A stretch of 39,077 nt of DNA from Bacteroidota bacterium. GTDB taxonomy: Bacteria; Bacteroidota; Bacteroidia; Bacteroidales; FEN-979. The DNA lies in assembly GCA_026391755.1 (NCBI GenBank), contig JAPLDN010000344.1, positions 1-39,077 of the forward strand, written 5' to 3'. Each line of letters begins with the position of its first letter. Position 1 is the stretch's first letter. A program made the translations under genes and the position numbers. Shown here one piece after another: positions 25,601-34,144 of the stretch. Below the pieces are notes generated by a model, which saw only the letters and a program-made list of their open reading frames with translations, was not told where the DNA came from and ran no database searches.

Positions 25601-26028
25601 CTAAGTCCGTTATCTGAAGAACTGTAGGAATCGGCCCCGAAAAGGTTCCATGCCGAGCCTGAAGACCAGTCGGTGGAATTATTCGAATTCAGGATATTAT
25701 CCTCATCCTCAGGATCGATGAAAACCGAATTCTCGCTTTGGGTGAGGCTGGTACTGCTGGTCACCGGCACATCGGGAGAATCCTGGGGAAGAAGTGAGGC
25801 CGCCTGTATAACAGAAGAACCGGGTTTAGCAGCTACCCAGGGAATGGGCTTCTGGGGTTTAACATAGCCCTGCCTTACCATTGTTTTCCAGTACCCGATA
25901 TTATCGGCATAAGGAACCACGATTCCTTTTCCTGCAGGAGTGATTTCAGGAAGGTTTGACAACCTCTGGGCATAAGAAAACAAGCTGAAAACAAATAGTA
26001 TACCAAGCAGGCCGCAGCGCTTCTTCAT
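22606..26028 (-). CDS. large secreted Asp-box (BNR/sialidase-like) protein with T9SS sorting tail
   Basis: The protein has 1140 residues from the ATG at 26026-26028, which opens a signal peptide (MKKRCGLLGILFVFSLFSYAQ). An upstream in-frame start would place 28 residues before the signal and overlap the promoter box. The first half (about 90-500) has Asp-box repeats of a sialidase-type beta-propeller: SDNGLSWGG, SNDRGITWND, SNDGGLHWTS, SADEGITWSV and SYDGGNSFTD. Two CARDB-like immunoglobulin domains follow (for example VNITILDPGGNNNGRFDPGE). Then come a jelly-roll segment (SISFWYKTSTELDYDFLLFY), a PKD-like region and a type A T9SS tail (VKIYPNPARDNVTL). Sialidase activity is not implied; the RIP/FRIP motif and arginine triad were not identified. 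Confidence 0.88.
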   Translation of the reverse strand: MKKRCGLLGILFVFSLFSYAQRLSNLPEITPAGKGIVVPYADNIGYWKTMVRQGYVKPQKPIPWVAAKPGSSVIQAASLLPQDSPDVPVTSSTSLTQSENSVFIDPEDEDNILNSNNSTDWSSGSAWNLFGADSYSSSDNGLSWGGRYFGAGKPNNGDPATAISRDGRWYVGKINSTMGQSVAFSNDRGITWNDVQVAAGPANVYGLLDKNHLWIDNSLSSAFQGNLYAAWTNFVTASPDTGQIQVSRSNDGGLHWTSPIAVSHNVNALKLNHGVNIATGPAGEAYMAWSIYDTWPGDENAIGFVRSFDGGGIWQPSMRIIQNIKGIRSSMTSKAMRVNSFPSMAVDLSNGPNRGTLYVVWANVGTPGINTGSDINVYLIKSADEGITWSVPVKVNQDAAGLGKQHFFPWITVDAVTGGICVIYYDDRNVSPAEAETWVSWSYDGGNSFTDFRVSDVSFTPSPIPGLTFNYFGDYIGIQSLNMKVYPVWTDNRLPGGQTMTWTSPFDLGPAPGQPWVMYYSNELSEISTGNQALLKFGDSLHLSLGVKNIGDQTSNNLTVKVTSPSPYIIMTDSLEPYSTITAGGTETVPSGFAFKVNDTIPYNQKIRFNISVSNSDTSWNSHFVVFAHAPGLEIVNITILDPGGNNNGRFDPGETVDLIVTLTNAGDYPCPGTYARLLTSSPYLTVLNDSVFADTIHPSQTVNLHYTVTVSNSAPTSAGAILDVSAQSGKYIRHKDFYRIIGAVAEDWETNTFTKFPWHFAGNASWDITNINPYEGLYTAISKHISDEQSCQMFVTYTSSADDSISFWYKTSTELDYDFLLFYIDNTLQSQWSGETPWSRASFPVSAGAHTYKWIYQKDLAESSGSDQVWVDYIVFPVPILPYISIGPDETICAGSNYTLQATVMLYDSLRWSTSGDGTFNDPKITGPVYTPGSQDIIIGSASLSLTAFSEYGRNVKSKKLTIAGLPLAEISVLPKDTVCHWQTITLRADTTNVHSYLWTPGNLTASTVIIDTAIAGGIGTRLFRLKTMNIAGCYKTDSVWLTFKNCLGTGEEKSGFSVKIYPNPARDNVTLDIFAPLKETIGITAEDLQQKQVYKENNIMVSGRIIKTINFASLSSGIYIVNIHRKVGIISLKLVISR

Positions 26029-26049
26029 TGTATTTAATCTCAATAAGTA

Positions 26050-26057
26050 CAAATGTA
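26050..26057 (-). promoter_or_regulatory. -7 promoter box of the Asp-box T9SS gene
   Basis: TACATTTG on the minus strand matches TAnnTTTG exactly, 21 bases before the chosen ATG. It supports that start. Confidence 0.6.
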
Positions 26058-26082
26058 CGGAATAATTCAAGGGAAAGATTCG

Positions 26083-26090
26083 TAACTTTG
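26083..26090 (+). promoter_or_regulatory. -7 promoter box of the CNNM/CBS gene
   Basis: TAACTTTG matches TAnnTTTG exactly, 28 bases before the ATG at 26119 and divergent to the box at 26050-26057. A two-unit AGTCACM repeat lies in the leader. Confidence 0.55.
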
Positions 26091-26093
26091 GGG

Positions 26094-26107
26094 AGTCACC
26101 AGTCACA
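26094..26107. repeat. two-unit heptamer remnant (AGTCACC, AGTCACA)
   Basis: Two 7-base units of the CAGTCAC family lie in the leader of the CNNM/CBS gene. This would be unremarkable alone, but it matches the larger arrays at 12251 and 14290 and again lies just upstream of a start codon. Confidence 0.5.
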
Positions 26108-26118
26108 AACAAAACACT

Positions 26119-27408
26119 ATGGTAATTGAAATCATAATATTATTCTTTCTTTTCCTGGTTAACGGCCTTTTTGTGATGACCGAGATAGCATTGGTTTCAT
26201 CGCGCAAGACAAGGCTTGAGCTTGATGCACAGTCGGGCGACAAAGGAGCGCTTATAGCGCTGGAGCATGTAAGCAAGCCTGCCCGGATCCTTTCCACTTT
26301 CCAGATTGCCATCACACTTATAGGCATCCTGACCGGTGTTTTCAGCGGGGCTGAGATATCCAGGGGATTTGCTGCATTGCTTGTTTCTGCAGGCGTTTCC
26401 CAATCCTTTGCCGGAACCCTGGCCCTGACGATCGTGGTGATCGTGGTGACCCTGGTATCCATGCTGATAGGCGAACTTGTCCCAAAACGGATTGGGCTAA
26501 TAAATCCGGAGGGGATATCCAAAGTGATGATACGGCCGATAGTCGCTATTTCCTACATCCTGAAGCCGGTTACCTGGCTACTCACGAAGCTGAGCGACCT
26601 CATCATCGGTTTTCTCGGGATAAAGACATCCGCAGACTCAAAAGTAACTGAAGAGGAGATCAAGGCGATGGTCCAGGAAGGAACAGATGACGGTGAAGTG
26701 CAGGAGATAGAGCAGGATATCGTGGAGAGGGTCTTTCACCTGGGCGACCAGAAGATAGGTTCACTAATGACCCATTATTCGGATATTACCTGGCTGGATG
26801 TTAACGAAAGCCTTGAAGTGAACTGGAAAAAGATGAGGGAAGAGGTACATTCGGTATACCCGGTTTGCCATGACGACCTGGATAATGTTCTGGGTGTAGT
26901 CTATATCAAGGACCTGTTTTTACATTCCCGGCCGGATGCAGAGCTGAACCTGAAGGATTACATCAAACCCGCCCAGCTTGTGCTGGAAACCCTTACTGCA
27001 TATGAGTCGCTGGAATTATTCAAGGAACATAAGATCCATTATGGCCTTGTCGTTGATGAATACGGTTCTATTGTGGGGATGGTGACTCTGAATGATATTC
27101 TTGAGGCCATCGTAGGGGATTTTAACGAGCCTGACCCAGATGAGCCCCAGATCAACCAGAGGGACGACGGGAGCTGGCTTGCCGACGGGCAGATGTCGTT
27201 CTATGAATTTGCTTACGAGTTCAACCTCCAGGGCTTCGATAAAACCAGGGTAAAATTCAACACCCTTGCAGGACTTGCCATAAGCATCCTCAGGCATATC
27301 CCGAAGCCCGGAGAAAAATTCTGCTTCATGGGATTTGAGTTTGAGATTGTCGATCTCGACGGTAACCGCATCGACAAGCTGATCATAAAAAAAGTGGCAG
27401 AATGTTGA
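26119..27408 (+). CDS. CNNM/CorC-type membrane protein with CBS pair (hemolysin family)
   Basis: This 429-residue protein has an N-terminal DUF21 membrane domain of about 3-4 helices (IIILFFLFLVNGLFVMTEIA at the start, AGTLALTIVVIVVTLVSMLI around residue 100, with GELVPKRIGL). A CBS pair occupies about residues 205-330 (IGSLMTHYSDITWLD, GLVVDEYGSIVGMVTLNDIL). A CorC_HlyC domain forms the C-terminus (WLADGQMSFYEFAYEF, then GFEFEIVDLDGNRIDKLII). Characterised relatives transport or regulate Mg2+ and other divalent cations; the older name hemolysin is misleading. Its 3' end carries the terminator of the converging peptidase gene. Confidence 0.9.
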   Translation: MVIEIIILFFLFLVNGLFVMTEIALVSSRKTRLELDAQSGDKGALIALEHVSKPARILSTFQIAITLIGILTGVFSGAEISRGFAALLVSAGVSQSFAGTLALTIVVIVVTLVSMLIGELVPKRIGLINPEGISKVMIRPIVAISYILKPVTWLLTKLSDLIIGFLGIKTSADSKVTEEEIKAMVQEGTDDGEVQEIEQDIVERVFHLGDQKIGSLMTHYSDITWLDVNESLEVNWKKMREEVHSVYPVCHDDLDNVLGVVYIKDLFLHSRPDAELNLKDYIKPAQLVLETLTAYESLELFKEHKIHYGLVVDEYGSIVGMVTLNDILEAIVGDFNEPDPDEPQINQRDDGSWLADGQMSFYEFAYEFNLQGFDKTRVKFNTLAGLAISILRHIPKPGEKFCFMGFEFEIVDLDGNRIDKLIIKKVAEC

Positions 27409-27418
27409 TCCCTGCCAC
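27387..27418 (-). terminator. terminator of the C25 peptidase gene, inside the CNNM/CBS 3' end
   Basis: GTGGCAG (27394-27400) and CTGCCAC (27412-27418) form a 7-bp stem with an 11-base loop. On the minus strand the stem is followed by seven T residues, which are the AAAAAAA codons of the opposite gene. The terminator is thus embedded in the coding end of the converging gene. Confidence 0.75.
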
Positions 27419-27441
27419 CTTCATTTCAATTATATGGATTT

Positions 27442-30400
27442 TTATTTCTCGATGACCAGCTTCCGGATAAAGGAACCTGCCTCGCTTTGTATCCTGATAT
27501 AGTAGATTCCGTCAGGGTTCCCAGTCAAGTCAATGAGCTTGCTGAATTTTCCGCTGACCAGCAGGTCTTTCTCTGAAAACACCGTTGATCCCAATGAATT
27601 GAACACATTGATTTCGACCGGAACAGCCGAATGAGAGTTGAATTCTATAGTGAATTTACCGCTGGCCGGGTTAGGGTATACCTCGAAGCCAGGTCCGTTT
27701 ATCTCACCGATACCGGCTGAGGCATAAAGGACAACCGTCTTTTCCATAGAAGCAGGTGCGTCGCCGCAGTCATTCCTGGCCTTCACGCTGATCTTCACGT
27801 TGCCCTTGTATTTGTTAGCCCATGTTGCAGTCCCTGTAAGAGCTCCGGTGATAGTGCCGGCGTCAGAAGGATCAATAATCCAGTCATACCCTGTGGCATT
27901 TGCAGCAGCCAGTGTTGTGAATTCAGTGGAAGAAACCCTGTTGGTATTCACGCTGTCGGGACCGCTTGGTTTTACAGCCGAAGCAGGAACTGCCACAATA
28001 ACAACTTCCGTGTTTTTAGTATCAGAACAACCATTTGTTGACTGGATGTTCAGTGTTACCGGATAAGTACCCGCTGCCAGGTAAGTATGGACAGGGTTCT
28101 GAAGATTTGAAGTATTGCTGCTTCCTGATGAAGGATCTCCAAAATTCCATGACCATGAGGTTATTATTGTGCCAGGATAAGTTGAGAGGTCGGTGAATGA
28201 AGTTGCTGAACCTTCGCAGCTGGCATCGTTTGCAAAGGCGGCAACAGGTTTCACATCCACATGTATGTATGCCGGTTTGATTTTAGTACTGGGGTTCATG
28301 CCCGCTTTTGAAACAGTGAGGGACACATCGTAGTCGCCAGGAGCAGAATAAATTATCGAGGAAGGATTTTTAAGGTTTGATGTACCTGGCGTTGCGCCCT
28401 GGAAAGTCCACTCCCAGCCACTCGGTGAGCCGGTTGAGAAGTCGGTAAAATCAACCGGTGAACCTGTACAGACAGAGGTATTGTTTGTAATGAAATCAGC
28501 GGCCAGGATTTGTTGAGCTACTGTGATAAATGAGGTATGGCGTTTAAAATCCTGTTTTGTTGCAACCACCATGATCTTTGTCCCGACCGGAAGGGCGGGG
28601 ATTGTTAAAGTGACAGGTCCTGATGCGCTTCCGAGTGCCGTTGTGATGATCTCATTGTTCATTGTGAGGGCGATGAAAGAGCTGTCGTTTGCAATGATTT
28701 CAACCGTTGTTGCCCCGACGTCAACCGTAGCAGGATGGTTTACCGTGAGTTCCATAGGAACCTCATCGGCGAGCTGCAAAAAAGCATCTCCGTGCATATG
28801 GAACAAGCGGAAGGTGATTTGCTTGTCGTCCGAATTGTATGGCCAGCCCGATTGTTGAAGGAAGTACTTGCCACCTGCATTTCCAAAAGCAGGAAGCATA
28901 CCCCGGGAAACAGGAGGAGTCCCATAATCGGGCATGAACTGGGGCCACAGATTGTCAAAGACTCCCCAGAGATAGGTGTCATTCACAAACGATAAGGAAG
29001 TCTCGGTTGGGCAGATCAGTCCAAGGGCGCCGGCATCATGACCGTTCTTTGTAAGGCCTTGGAATACTTCTGAAAAGCATTGGGAAGGGCAGCCCTGAGG
29101 ATTATGGAATGCACCTGTCTCGCAATTGATCGAGAATACAAAAGGAAGAAGTGTATTTGTCAGCTCGTTGATACTAGAGTCACTGTAGGAAGGTTCACCC
29201 CAACGGGTATAGTTCCCATGATCCCGGTGAAGAAGGACGAATGCACCTTCGTTTATCGCGTTATTGATCTTTGTGGCTGTTCCGTCAGTAAAGCCTCCAA
29301 GGTCCCCGGGGTTATCCGGGATATAATTCAATCCCGATGGACCGAAATAGGATATGACTGTGCTTGTATTCGGAGCGGTTGACCATGGGCCGGTATTATA
29401 ATTATTTGCAGGAGTATACAGGGCATTGATCCTTTGAACATGTTTCCCGAGCTTATTCTTCCAGAACCCTCCAACAAGTTCTGAACAGAGCTGAAACCAG
29501 CGGTCATCCTCCCATCCGAGGGCTGATATTGGGTGCATATAATAGCCGGTATCGGAAGGACGGTTTCTCTCAAAGTTCATGATACGGCCAACCATAATTC
29601 GTAATTCCGCTGAGTCATTAGCGCATATCCTCGAAAAAACAACATCGGGTAAATCATCACCGGTAACATCGGCATAGTAGTTATCCGAAGCATAATCGGG
29701 GTATCCATAGGGATGAAAATAAAGATGGGAGATGATATTTTTACTGGCATCGGTACCATAGTCACCAAGCAGAAGACATGCGACAGGTTTGATGGTCCAG
29801 TTTGCATACGCATCGGAAATAAATGCTTTTATTGCCGTTTCGGTATTACCGCCAACCTGGGTGAGTGAGAAAACCTTTGTAAGAATACCTTGCTGGTTAC
29901 GCCAGTTTTTAAGGGTGTCGGCCCAGCGGAGGAAATCAGGCCCGTCGGGGCTGATGATTATATATTCACATTCATTGCTGGCAGCAGATTTAGAAGTTCT
30001 TATCTGCTGCATTTTTTCGGGATAATTCACCGAAGGGAGAGAAGAAAAATTCAGGATATTATCGGCCATGATAGGATCCCAGTAAGGACTGCGGAATGCA
30101 TCATTCCCGTAAGCATGGCTTCCTCCCTCGAAAGTGAGGTTTATCCTGATGTTCTTGTACACCTTCAATTCCTTTGTTACCGGGTTATACTGGAAAGGTG
30201 TAATACCCAGAATGATCACATCGGTACCGCGGATCTGTTCCACCCTGGATATCTGTACCGGGTTTGCAGGATAGAACGCATTGGTAGCATAGGTTACCTG
30301 GTCTTTCCTGTAAACGATGTCTTTCTGAGTATCCAAAGGTGTTTGAGGGGCCCATGCAAGGTCAATTCCCTGAAAGGTTTCCACTTCAAAGTCAAGGATG

Positions 30401-30705
30401 TTTAAATGGGGAGTTGAGCCCTGGGGAATTGCAATATAACGGCCTGTACCCGGAAGGTCGGGTTTGCCTGCATCGTTGGAAAGAAACACCCCCGGAAGGT
30501 TGACTTTTTTTACAGGTTGCCCTTCGATTATAACAGGCTCAATGGAAAAATTATGGATGGAATATACAACCTGCACCATATCTGCTTTTGTCATGGTGAG
30601 GTTAAAACCCTGCCTGCTCCAGCTGTTGCTGAAACTAAAATTCTCTGCGTTCAGCGAAAGCGTAATACTTAAGAAGGTGGTAAGCAGGAATAAAGATCTT
30701 GTCAT
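27442..30705 (-). CDS. gingipain-type C25 cysteine peptidase with PKD domains and T9SS tail
   Basis: This 1087-residue protein has a signal peptide (MTRSLFLLTTFLSITLSLNA). A C25 propeptide-like region occupies about residues 25-240. The caspase-like catalytic domain shows the His in LLHRDHGNYTRWG (about residue 495) and the nucleophile Cys in FSINCETGAFHN (about 529). Two PKD domains follow (VDFTDFSTGSPSGWEWTF and SFTDLSTYPGTIITSWSWNF), with a further beta domain. The type A sorting tail is FEVYPNPASGKFTIEF to VIEK. It is exported through the outer membrane by T9SS and probably anchored on the surface for protein degradation. It lies 66 bp behind a second C25 gene. Confidence 0.93.
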   Translation of the reverse strand: MTRSLFLLTTFLSITLSLNAENFSFSNSWSRQGFNLTMTKADMVQVVYSIHNFSIEPVIIEGQPVKKVNLPGVFLSNDAGKPDLPGTGRYIAIPQGSTPHLNILDFEVETFQGIDLAWAPQTPLDTQKDIVYRKDQVTYATNAFYPANPVQISRVEQIRGTDVIILGITPFQYNPVTKELKVYKNIRINLTFEGGSHAYGNDAFRSPYWDPIMADNILNFSSLPSVNYPEKMQQIRTSKSAASNECEYIIISPDGPDFLRWADTLKNWRNQQGILTKVFSLTQVGGNTETAIKAFISDAYANWTIKPVACLLLGDYGTDASKNIISHLYFHPYGYPDYASDNYYADVTGDDLPDVVFSRICANDSAELRIMVGRIMNFERNRPSDTGYYMHPISALGWEDDRWFQLCSELVGGFWKNKLGKHVQRINALYTPANNYNTGPWSTAPNTSTVISYFGPSGLNYIPDNPGDLGGFTDGTATKINNAINEGAFVLLHRDHGNYTRWGEPSYSDSSINELTNTLLPFVFSINCETGAFHNPQGCPSQCFSEVFQGLTKNGHDAGALGLICPTETSLSFVNDTYLWGVFDNLWPQFMPDYGTPPVSRGMLPAFGNAGGKYFLQQSGWPYNSDDKQITFRLFHMHGDAFLQLADEVPMELTVNHPATVDVGATTVEIIANDSSFIALTMNNEIITTALGSASGPVTLTIPALPVGTKIMVVATKQDFKRHTSFITVAQQILAADFITNNTSVCTGSPVDFTDFSTGSPSGWEWTFQGATPGTSNLKNPSSIIYSAPGDYDVSLTVSKAGMNPSTKIKPAYIHVDVKPVAAFANDASCEGSATSFTDLSTYPGTIITSWSWNFGDPSSGSSNTSNLQNPVHTYLAAGTYPVTLNIQSTNGCSDTKNTEVVIVAVPASAVKPSGPDSVNTNRVSSTEFTTLAAANATGYDWIIDPSDAGTITGALTGTATWANKYKGNVKISVKARNDCGDAPASMEKTVVLYASAGIGEINGPGFEVYPNPASGKFTIEFNSHSAVPVEINVFNSLGSTVFSEKDLLVSGKFSKLIDLTGNPDGIYYIRIQSEAGSFIRKLVIEK

Positions 30706-30771
30706 ACAGAGGAATGCATGATAAGTTAATATACGATATCGTGAAACACTCTTATAAATGGCGATCCGGGA

Positions 30772-32889
30772 TTATCTGACAATGAGTTTTGTTCTTGCTT
30801 TCAGGTTTGCACCCTCTATTTCGATAGTATAAACCCCCGTAGGGATCTGGGGCAGGTTCAAAGTAAGGGGCTCCGGTTCCGAAAGGCTCATTTTCTCCCA
30901 TGTTTTAACGATCTGCCCATAAGTATTGATCAAACGGATACTGACGCTGGAACCTAAAGCAGTTCCGGCTTTCAGGGTTACCTTTCCTGAACATGGATTC
31001 GGGTAAGCAGTTAAATTTACAATGTTCTGTTTATCCTGAATTCCAACAGTAATATTCTCGGTAAAGACCCAGAGTGAGGGGTCGCCAAGTAAATTGCAGT
31101 CATAATGACACCAGCGCTGGGCTCCCGGCTCAAACTCACCGGGAAGAGTCACCCATGGGGCCGTTTTAATTTTCGACATAAGATGGGCTGTGCCAATTTC
31201 ATGGATCTGGTCTGAAACGGTATCGTTATAAATTGCACTTACAAATTCCCTGTTCAGGTGGGCCGATGGCCCTTCTGTAGTACCCTGGTCAAACCATCCG
31301 TACCTGGAATTAAAAATGCCACCTGCCAGAAAATTCTCAATCAGCACCATTTTCTCGGCAATACAGTCGTTGGCATCGAAAGCGCCACAGTCGCATCCAT
31401 GGGTATACATCAGGGTGTAATTATGGGTGACGCCGTTCAGAGCATAGAAATTTGCATTGGTGACATCACCCAGATTAAGCCTCATAACATAAACCTGGTT
31501 GGCGTGACCTGCATGGTAAATGAACGATGGCCCATTGTTTATCCTGCTGAAAAGATCGCTAATGGTCCAGGTATAACCAACAGGACCACCGGGGCTGATA
31601 AGGGTATCGAATAACCTGTCGATATTGTTGTAGGCTGATGGAATGCCATGGGTAAAATAGCCGTTGTCGTCATGGTTATCAACCAGGAGTTCCAGGTAAT
31701 CCTGCCCCATAGTCCAGCGTGGGGTGGACGAATCCATAAATTCAGCTGCCAGAAGAGGTCGGGCCTGCTCGTTGGGTTTCTGGTGGGTGCGGTACCATAT
31801 CGTTTTATGAATGATGTTAGCTTGCTCCTGGGCTGTCCCAAAAGGGAGTCTTCCAACAGAAACATCGGGCAGCAGGTCAGCAGAATCTGCAACTTCGCCA
31901 TAAATTCCATTGGCATTCGCATCGTAATTTCCGTCCATTCCCGAATAATACAGGTCGGCAGGAATATCAAAGCTGGTATAGCCTGATCCTGAAATCACAT
32001 GACAATAGAAACCACGATTCGGAACAATGTCAACATCACCACCAAGAAGAGCATATTCGATGCCTTTCTGCTGGTATTCCCGTTTGATAAGGTTACGGAT
32101 CTTATCCTGGTTATCAATTCCGCTGATTGTTGAGTAGATGTTTTCGACAGTATAGATTTGCGCACTGATCCCCAGTGAGTCGTACATATGTACGAGAGGT
32201 GCGAACCCGGATGTAAAATTGTCTCCAGTAATTATGAGTATCTGGTACCCGTTGGAAGCGCTTTTTTTCGCAGGATAATGCTCAATCAATTCAGTATTCT
32301 GGGAGAATTGCCTGATCCTGTTCCTGACTTTTTCCGATGGGGAAAGATTTTTCAGGGCTTCTGCGGATGAGGACGATGTTTCGGTGGATATGGTTATTGT
32401 GACATCTGAATAATATCCGGCTTTCTGAAGATAAGGATAATATATCAAAGGAGTAAAAGTGCAGAGCGCAAAGGCATAACCGTTAAGATATGAAGTAGTA
32501 AGATTTCCTGTTGCCGTAAGAGGGTAAGCGTTGGAAGAGCTATATGCAGCTTCGTTTTTAAGAAATTTCCCATTATCTCCTTTTGATATCGGGCTGATAT
32601 CCTGTTGGGGCTGGATAATATAGTTCCCGGGCAATTCAACAAAACCCGAGACCTGCATAAGGATTTTTACAGCTGATTCTCCGGGAGGGAGCATTAGCGA
32701 GATTGCCTGCCAGGGCAGCATAGGTTCACCCGGCTTACCCGACAACAAGGTATGGTCAAATGAAATCGTCTGGAAGTTTCCGTTGCTTTTTATATCAGGC
32801 TTCCCGAAATGGTAGGTTTTGATTACAGTGCCGGCATATAATGAAAGGCTCAGGAAGCAGGCCAGGGAAAAGATGATATGTTTTTTCAT
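30772..32889 (-). CDS. second C25-family cysteine peptidase with T9SS tail
   Basis: The protein has 705 residues from the ATG at 32887-32889, where the signal peptide MKKHIIFSLACFLSLSLYAG begins. A longer frame upstream would hide it. An N-terminal propeptide region carries GTVIKTYHFGKPDIKSNG. The catalytic domain starts at about residue 230 (NGYQILIITGDNF). The dyad is His in FIYHAGHANQVY (about 460) and Cys in YTHGCDCGAFDANDC (about 498). A short linker leads straight to a type A sorting tail (TAYPNPCSGKVTLKAG to KLIVR), with no PKD domains. It is a smaller relative of the next gene, with which it probably forms an operon. It differs from PorU, which sits with porV. Confidence 0.92.
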   Translation of the reverse strand: MKKHIIFSLACFLSLSLYAGTVIKTYHFGKPDIKSNGNFQTISFDHTLLSGKPGEPMLPWQAISLMLPPGESAVKILMQVSGFVELPGNYIIQPQQDISPISKGDNGKFLKNEAAYSSSNAYPLTATGNLTTSYLNGYAFALCTFTPLIYYPYLQKAGYYSDVTITISTETSSSSAEALKNLSPSEKVRNRIRQFSQNTELIEHYPAKKSASNGYQILIITGDNFTSGFAPLVHMYDSLGISAQIYTVENIYSTISGIDNQDKIRNLIKREYQQKGIEYALLGGDVDIVPNRGFYCHVISGSGYTSFDIPADLYYSGMDGNYDANANGIYGEVADSADLLPDVSVGRLPFGTAQEQANIIHKTIWYRTHQKPNEQARPLLAAEFMDSSTPRWTMGQDYLELLVDNHDDNGYFTHGIPSAYNNIDRLFDTLISPGGPVGYTWTISDLFSRINNGPSFIYHAGHANQVYVMRLNLGDVTNANFYALNGVTHNYTLMYTHGCDCGAFDANDCIAEKMVLIENFLAGGIFNSRYGWFDQGTTEGPSAHLNREFVSAIYNDTVSDQIHEIGTAHLMSKIKTAPWVTLPGEFEPGAQRWCHYDCNLLGDPSLWVFTENITVGIQDKQNIVNLTAYPNPCSGKVTLKAGTALGSSVSIRLINTYGQIVKTWEKMSLSEPEPLTLNLPQIPTGVYTIEIEGANLKARTKLIVR

Positions 32890-32923
32890 TTCAATAATAC
32901 AGTTTTGATTAGTTTTCAGACAA

Positions 32924-32931
32924 CAAAGGTA
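32924..32931 (-). promoter_or_regulatory. -7 promoter box of the C25 peptidase pair
   Basis: TACCTTTG on the minus strand matches TAnnTTTG exactly, about 34 bases before the ATG of the 705-residue peptidase. It likely drives both peptidase genes. Confidence 0.6.
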
Positions 32932-33029
32932 CCTAAAAAGTTGCTTAATTGAACATATAATAAAAGGAGGCCGGCATGGATTGCTCCCGGGAAATGCCAT
33001 TCAAAGGTTTCGTCAGCGTGCTAGTGTTA

Positions 33030-34127
33030 TTACAACCTTGATAGCGCAAATGCATATGCTCCAAGGGAGACAGCGGCAGAAGTCCCAAGCCTTGAAATAC
33101 CGACCCCGATTTTCTTTTGAGGGTCGTACTGGACGGTAGTTTCAGAGAATGGGACCTGTATCCTGCCCGAGCCGGAGTATAGGAATTTCTTAAACTCTTC
33201 AGGTTCCTCGAGATTATATACTTCCACTTCAAGCCTGGGCAGGGGATGGCCGCTCATGGTAGCGAAAGGAAGGTTCATTTCCTCGACCAGTTTAGGCAGG
33301 AACAGGGGATAGGCCCCCGACAATCCCCCTCCGATAACCACAAGCCCGTCAACCAGGGTGATTGCGTTTGCAATGGTATCTGCTGCATCCGTGGCAAAGG
33401 ACCTGAACGCTTTGATCGCAGCTTCCTTATTGCCTGGCTTCTGCCCCAGTCCGATTGCACAAATTTCCTTGGGTTCCGGCACCGAACCTATATTCAAACC
33501 GGTAAGGCTGGCATATTCACGCTTCAACCCCCTGATACTGACACTTTCCTCTGCATCCCAGTTTTTATATGTGCGGTTGCGGGAGCGGTTGATCTCTCCC
33601 CCCGCTGAATTGTCCCCGAAAAGCAGGCTATTACGGCTTACAATCCCGCCTCCGAAACCTGTCCCGAAAGTAACCCCTAGCAGGTTCCTGTATACCTTAG
33701 GATTGCCTGCAGCACGCAACTTCGCATTGATTTGAGGCAGCAGTCCGAACATGGCTTCACCATAAGCAAACAGGTCCCCGTCGTTGAGAATGAATACCGG
33801 AATCCCGAACTGCTCCTGCAACATTGGACCGAGGGCAACACCACCCCTGAAAAACGGCAGGTTCTGGAGATCCCCTATGATCCCATTCTCATAATCGGCC
33901 GGACCGGGGAAAGCGAAACAAATTGCTGCGGCTTTATCATGGAGATCAGCCTGGACAAGCTGGAACCCCTTGATGATGGTTTTTAGTATTTCCTCGAGGG
34001 AATTGGCCTTGGACGGAAGGGTGATGGGTTCGACAATCTCTTTAACAAACTGGACTGCCGAAAACACCAGGTTGGTTCCCCCAGCATCGAGGGTCATTAC
34101 GATTCGCTTGTCGGTTTGGTAGTTCAT
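33030..34127 (-). CDS. ROK-family sugar kinase-like protein without the zinc motif
   Basis: This 365-residue protein begins at the ATG at 34125-34127. An upstream in-frame start would encode repeat-derived residues (MADVRYQIKKER). The ASKHA sugar-kinase fold is shown by the phosphate loop VMTLDAGGTNLVFSA, the catalytic region VFILNDGDLFAYGEA with the Asp base, GTGFGGGIV, and VIGGGLSGAYPL. Classical ROK proteins have a zinc-binding CxCGxxGC cluster; none is present, and the corresponding region reads GGEINRSRNRTYKNWDAEES. It lacks a DNA-binding domain, so it is a kinase-type ROK. The sugar (glucose, fructose or N-acetylhexosamine) is not determined. It lies directly behind polA with a heptamer array between. 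Confidence 0.82.
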   Translation of the reverse strand: MNYQTDKRIVMTLDAGGTNLVFSAVQFVKEIVEPITLPSKANSLEEILKTIIKGFQLVQADLHDKAAAICFAFPGPADYENGIIGDLQNLPFFRGGVALGPMLQEQFGIPVFILNDGDLFAYGEAMFGLLPQINAKLRAAGNPKVYRNLLGVTFGTGFGGGIVSRNSLLFGDNSAGGEINRSRNRTYKNWDAEESVSIRGLKREYASLTGLNIGSVPEPKEICAIGLGQKPGNKEAAIKAFRSFATDAADTIANAITLVDGLVVIGGGLSGAYPLFLPKLVEEMNLPFATMSGHPLPRLEVEVYNLEEPEEFKKFLYSGSGRIQVPFSETTVQYDPQKKIGVGISRLGTSAAVSLGAYAFALSRL

Positions 34128-34144
34128 ACGTTCTTTTTTTATCT

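Noticed and set aside
22606..26028. True sialidase
   Set aside because: Asp-boxes are clear, but no RIP/FRIP motif or arginine triad was identified; Asp-box propellers occur in many non-sialidase proteins.
30732..30741. 10-bp palindrome ACGATATCGT between the two C25 genes
   Set aside because: A single short palindrome in AT-rich DNA with no repeat context; too weak to call an operator.
27442..32889. PorU sortase of the type IX system
   Set aside because: The proteins carry ordinary type A sorting tails and no porV follows; domain order fits secreted C25 peptidases.
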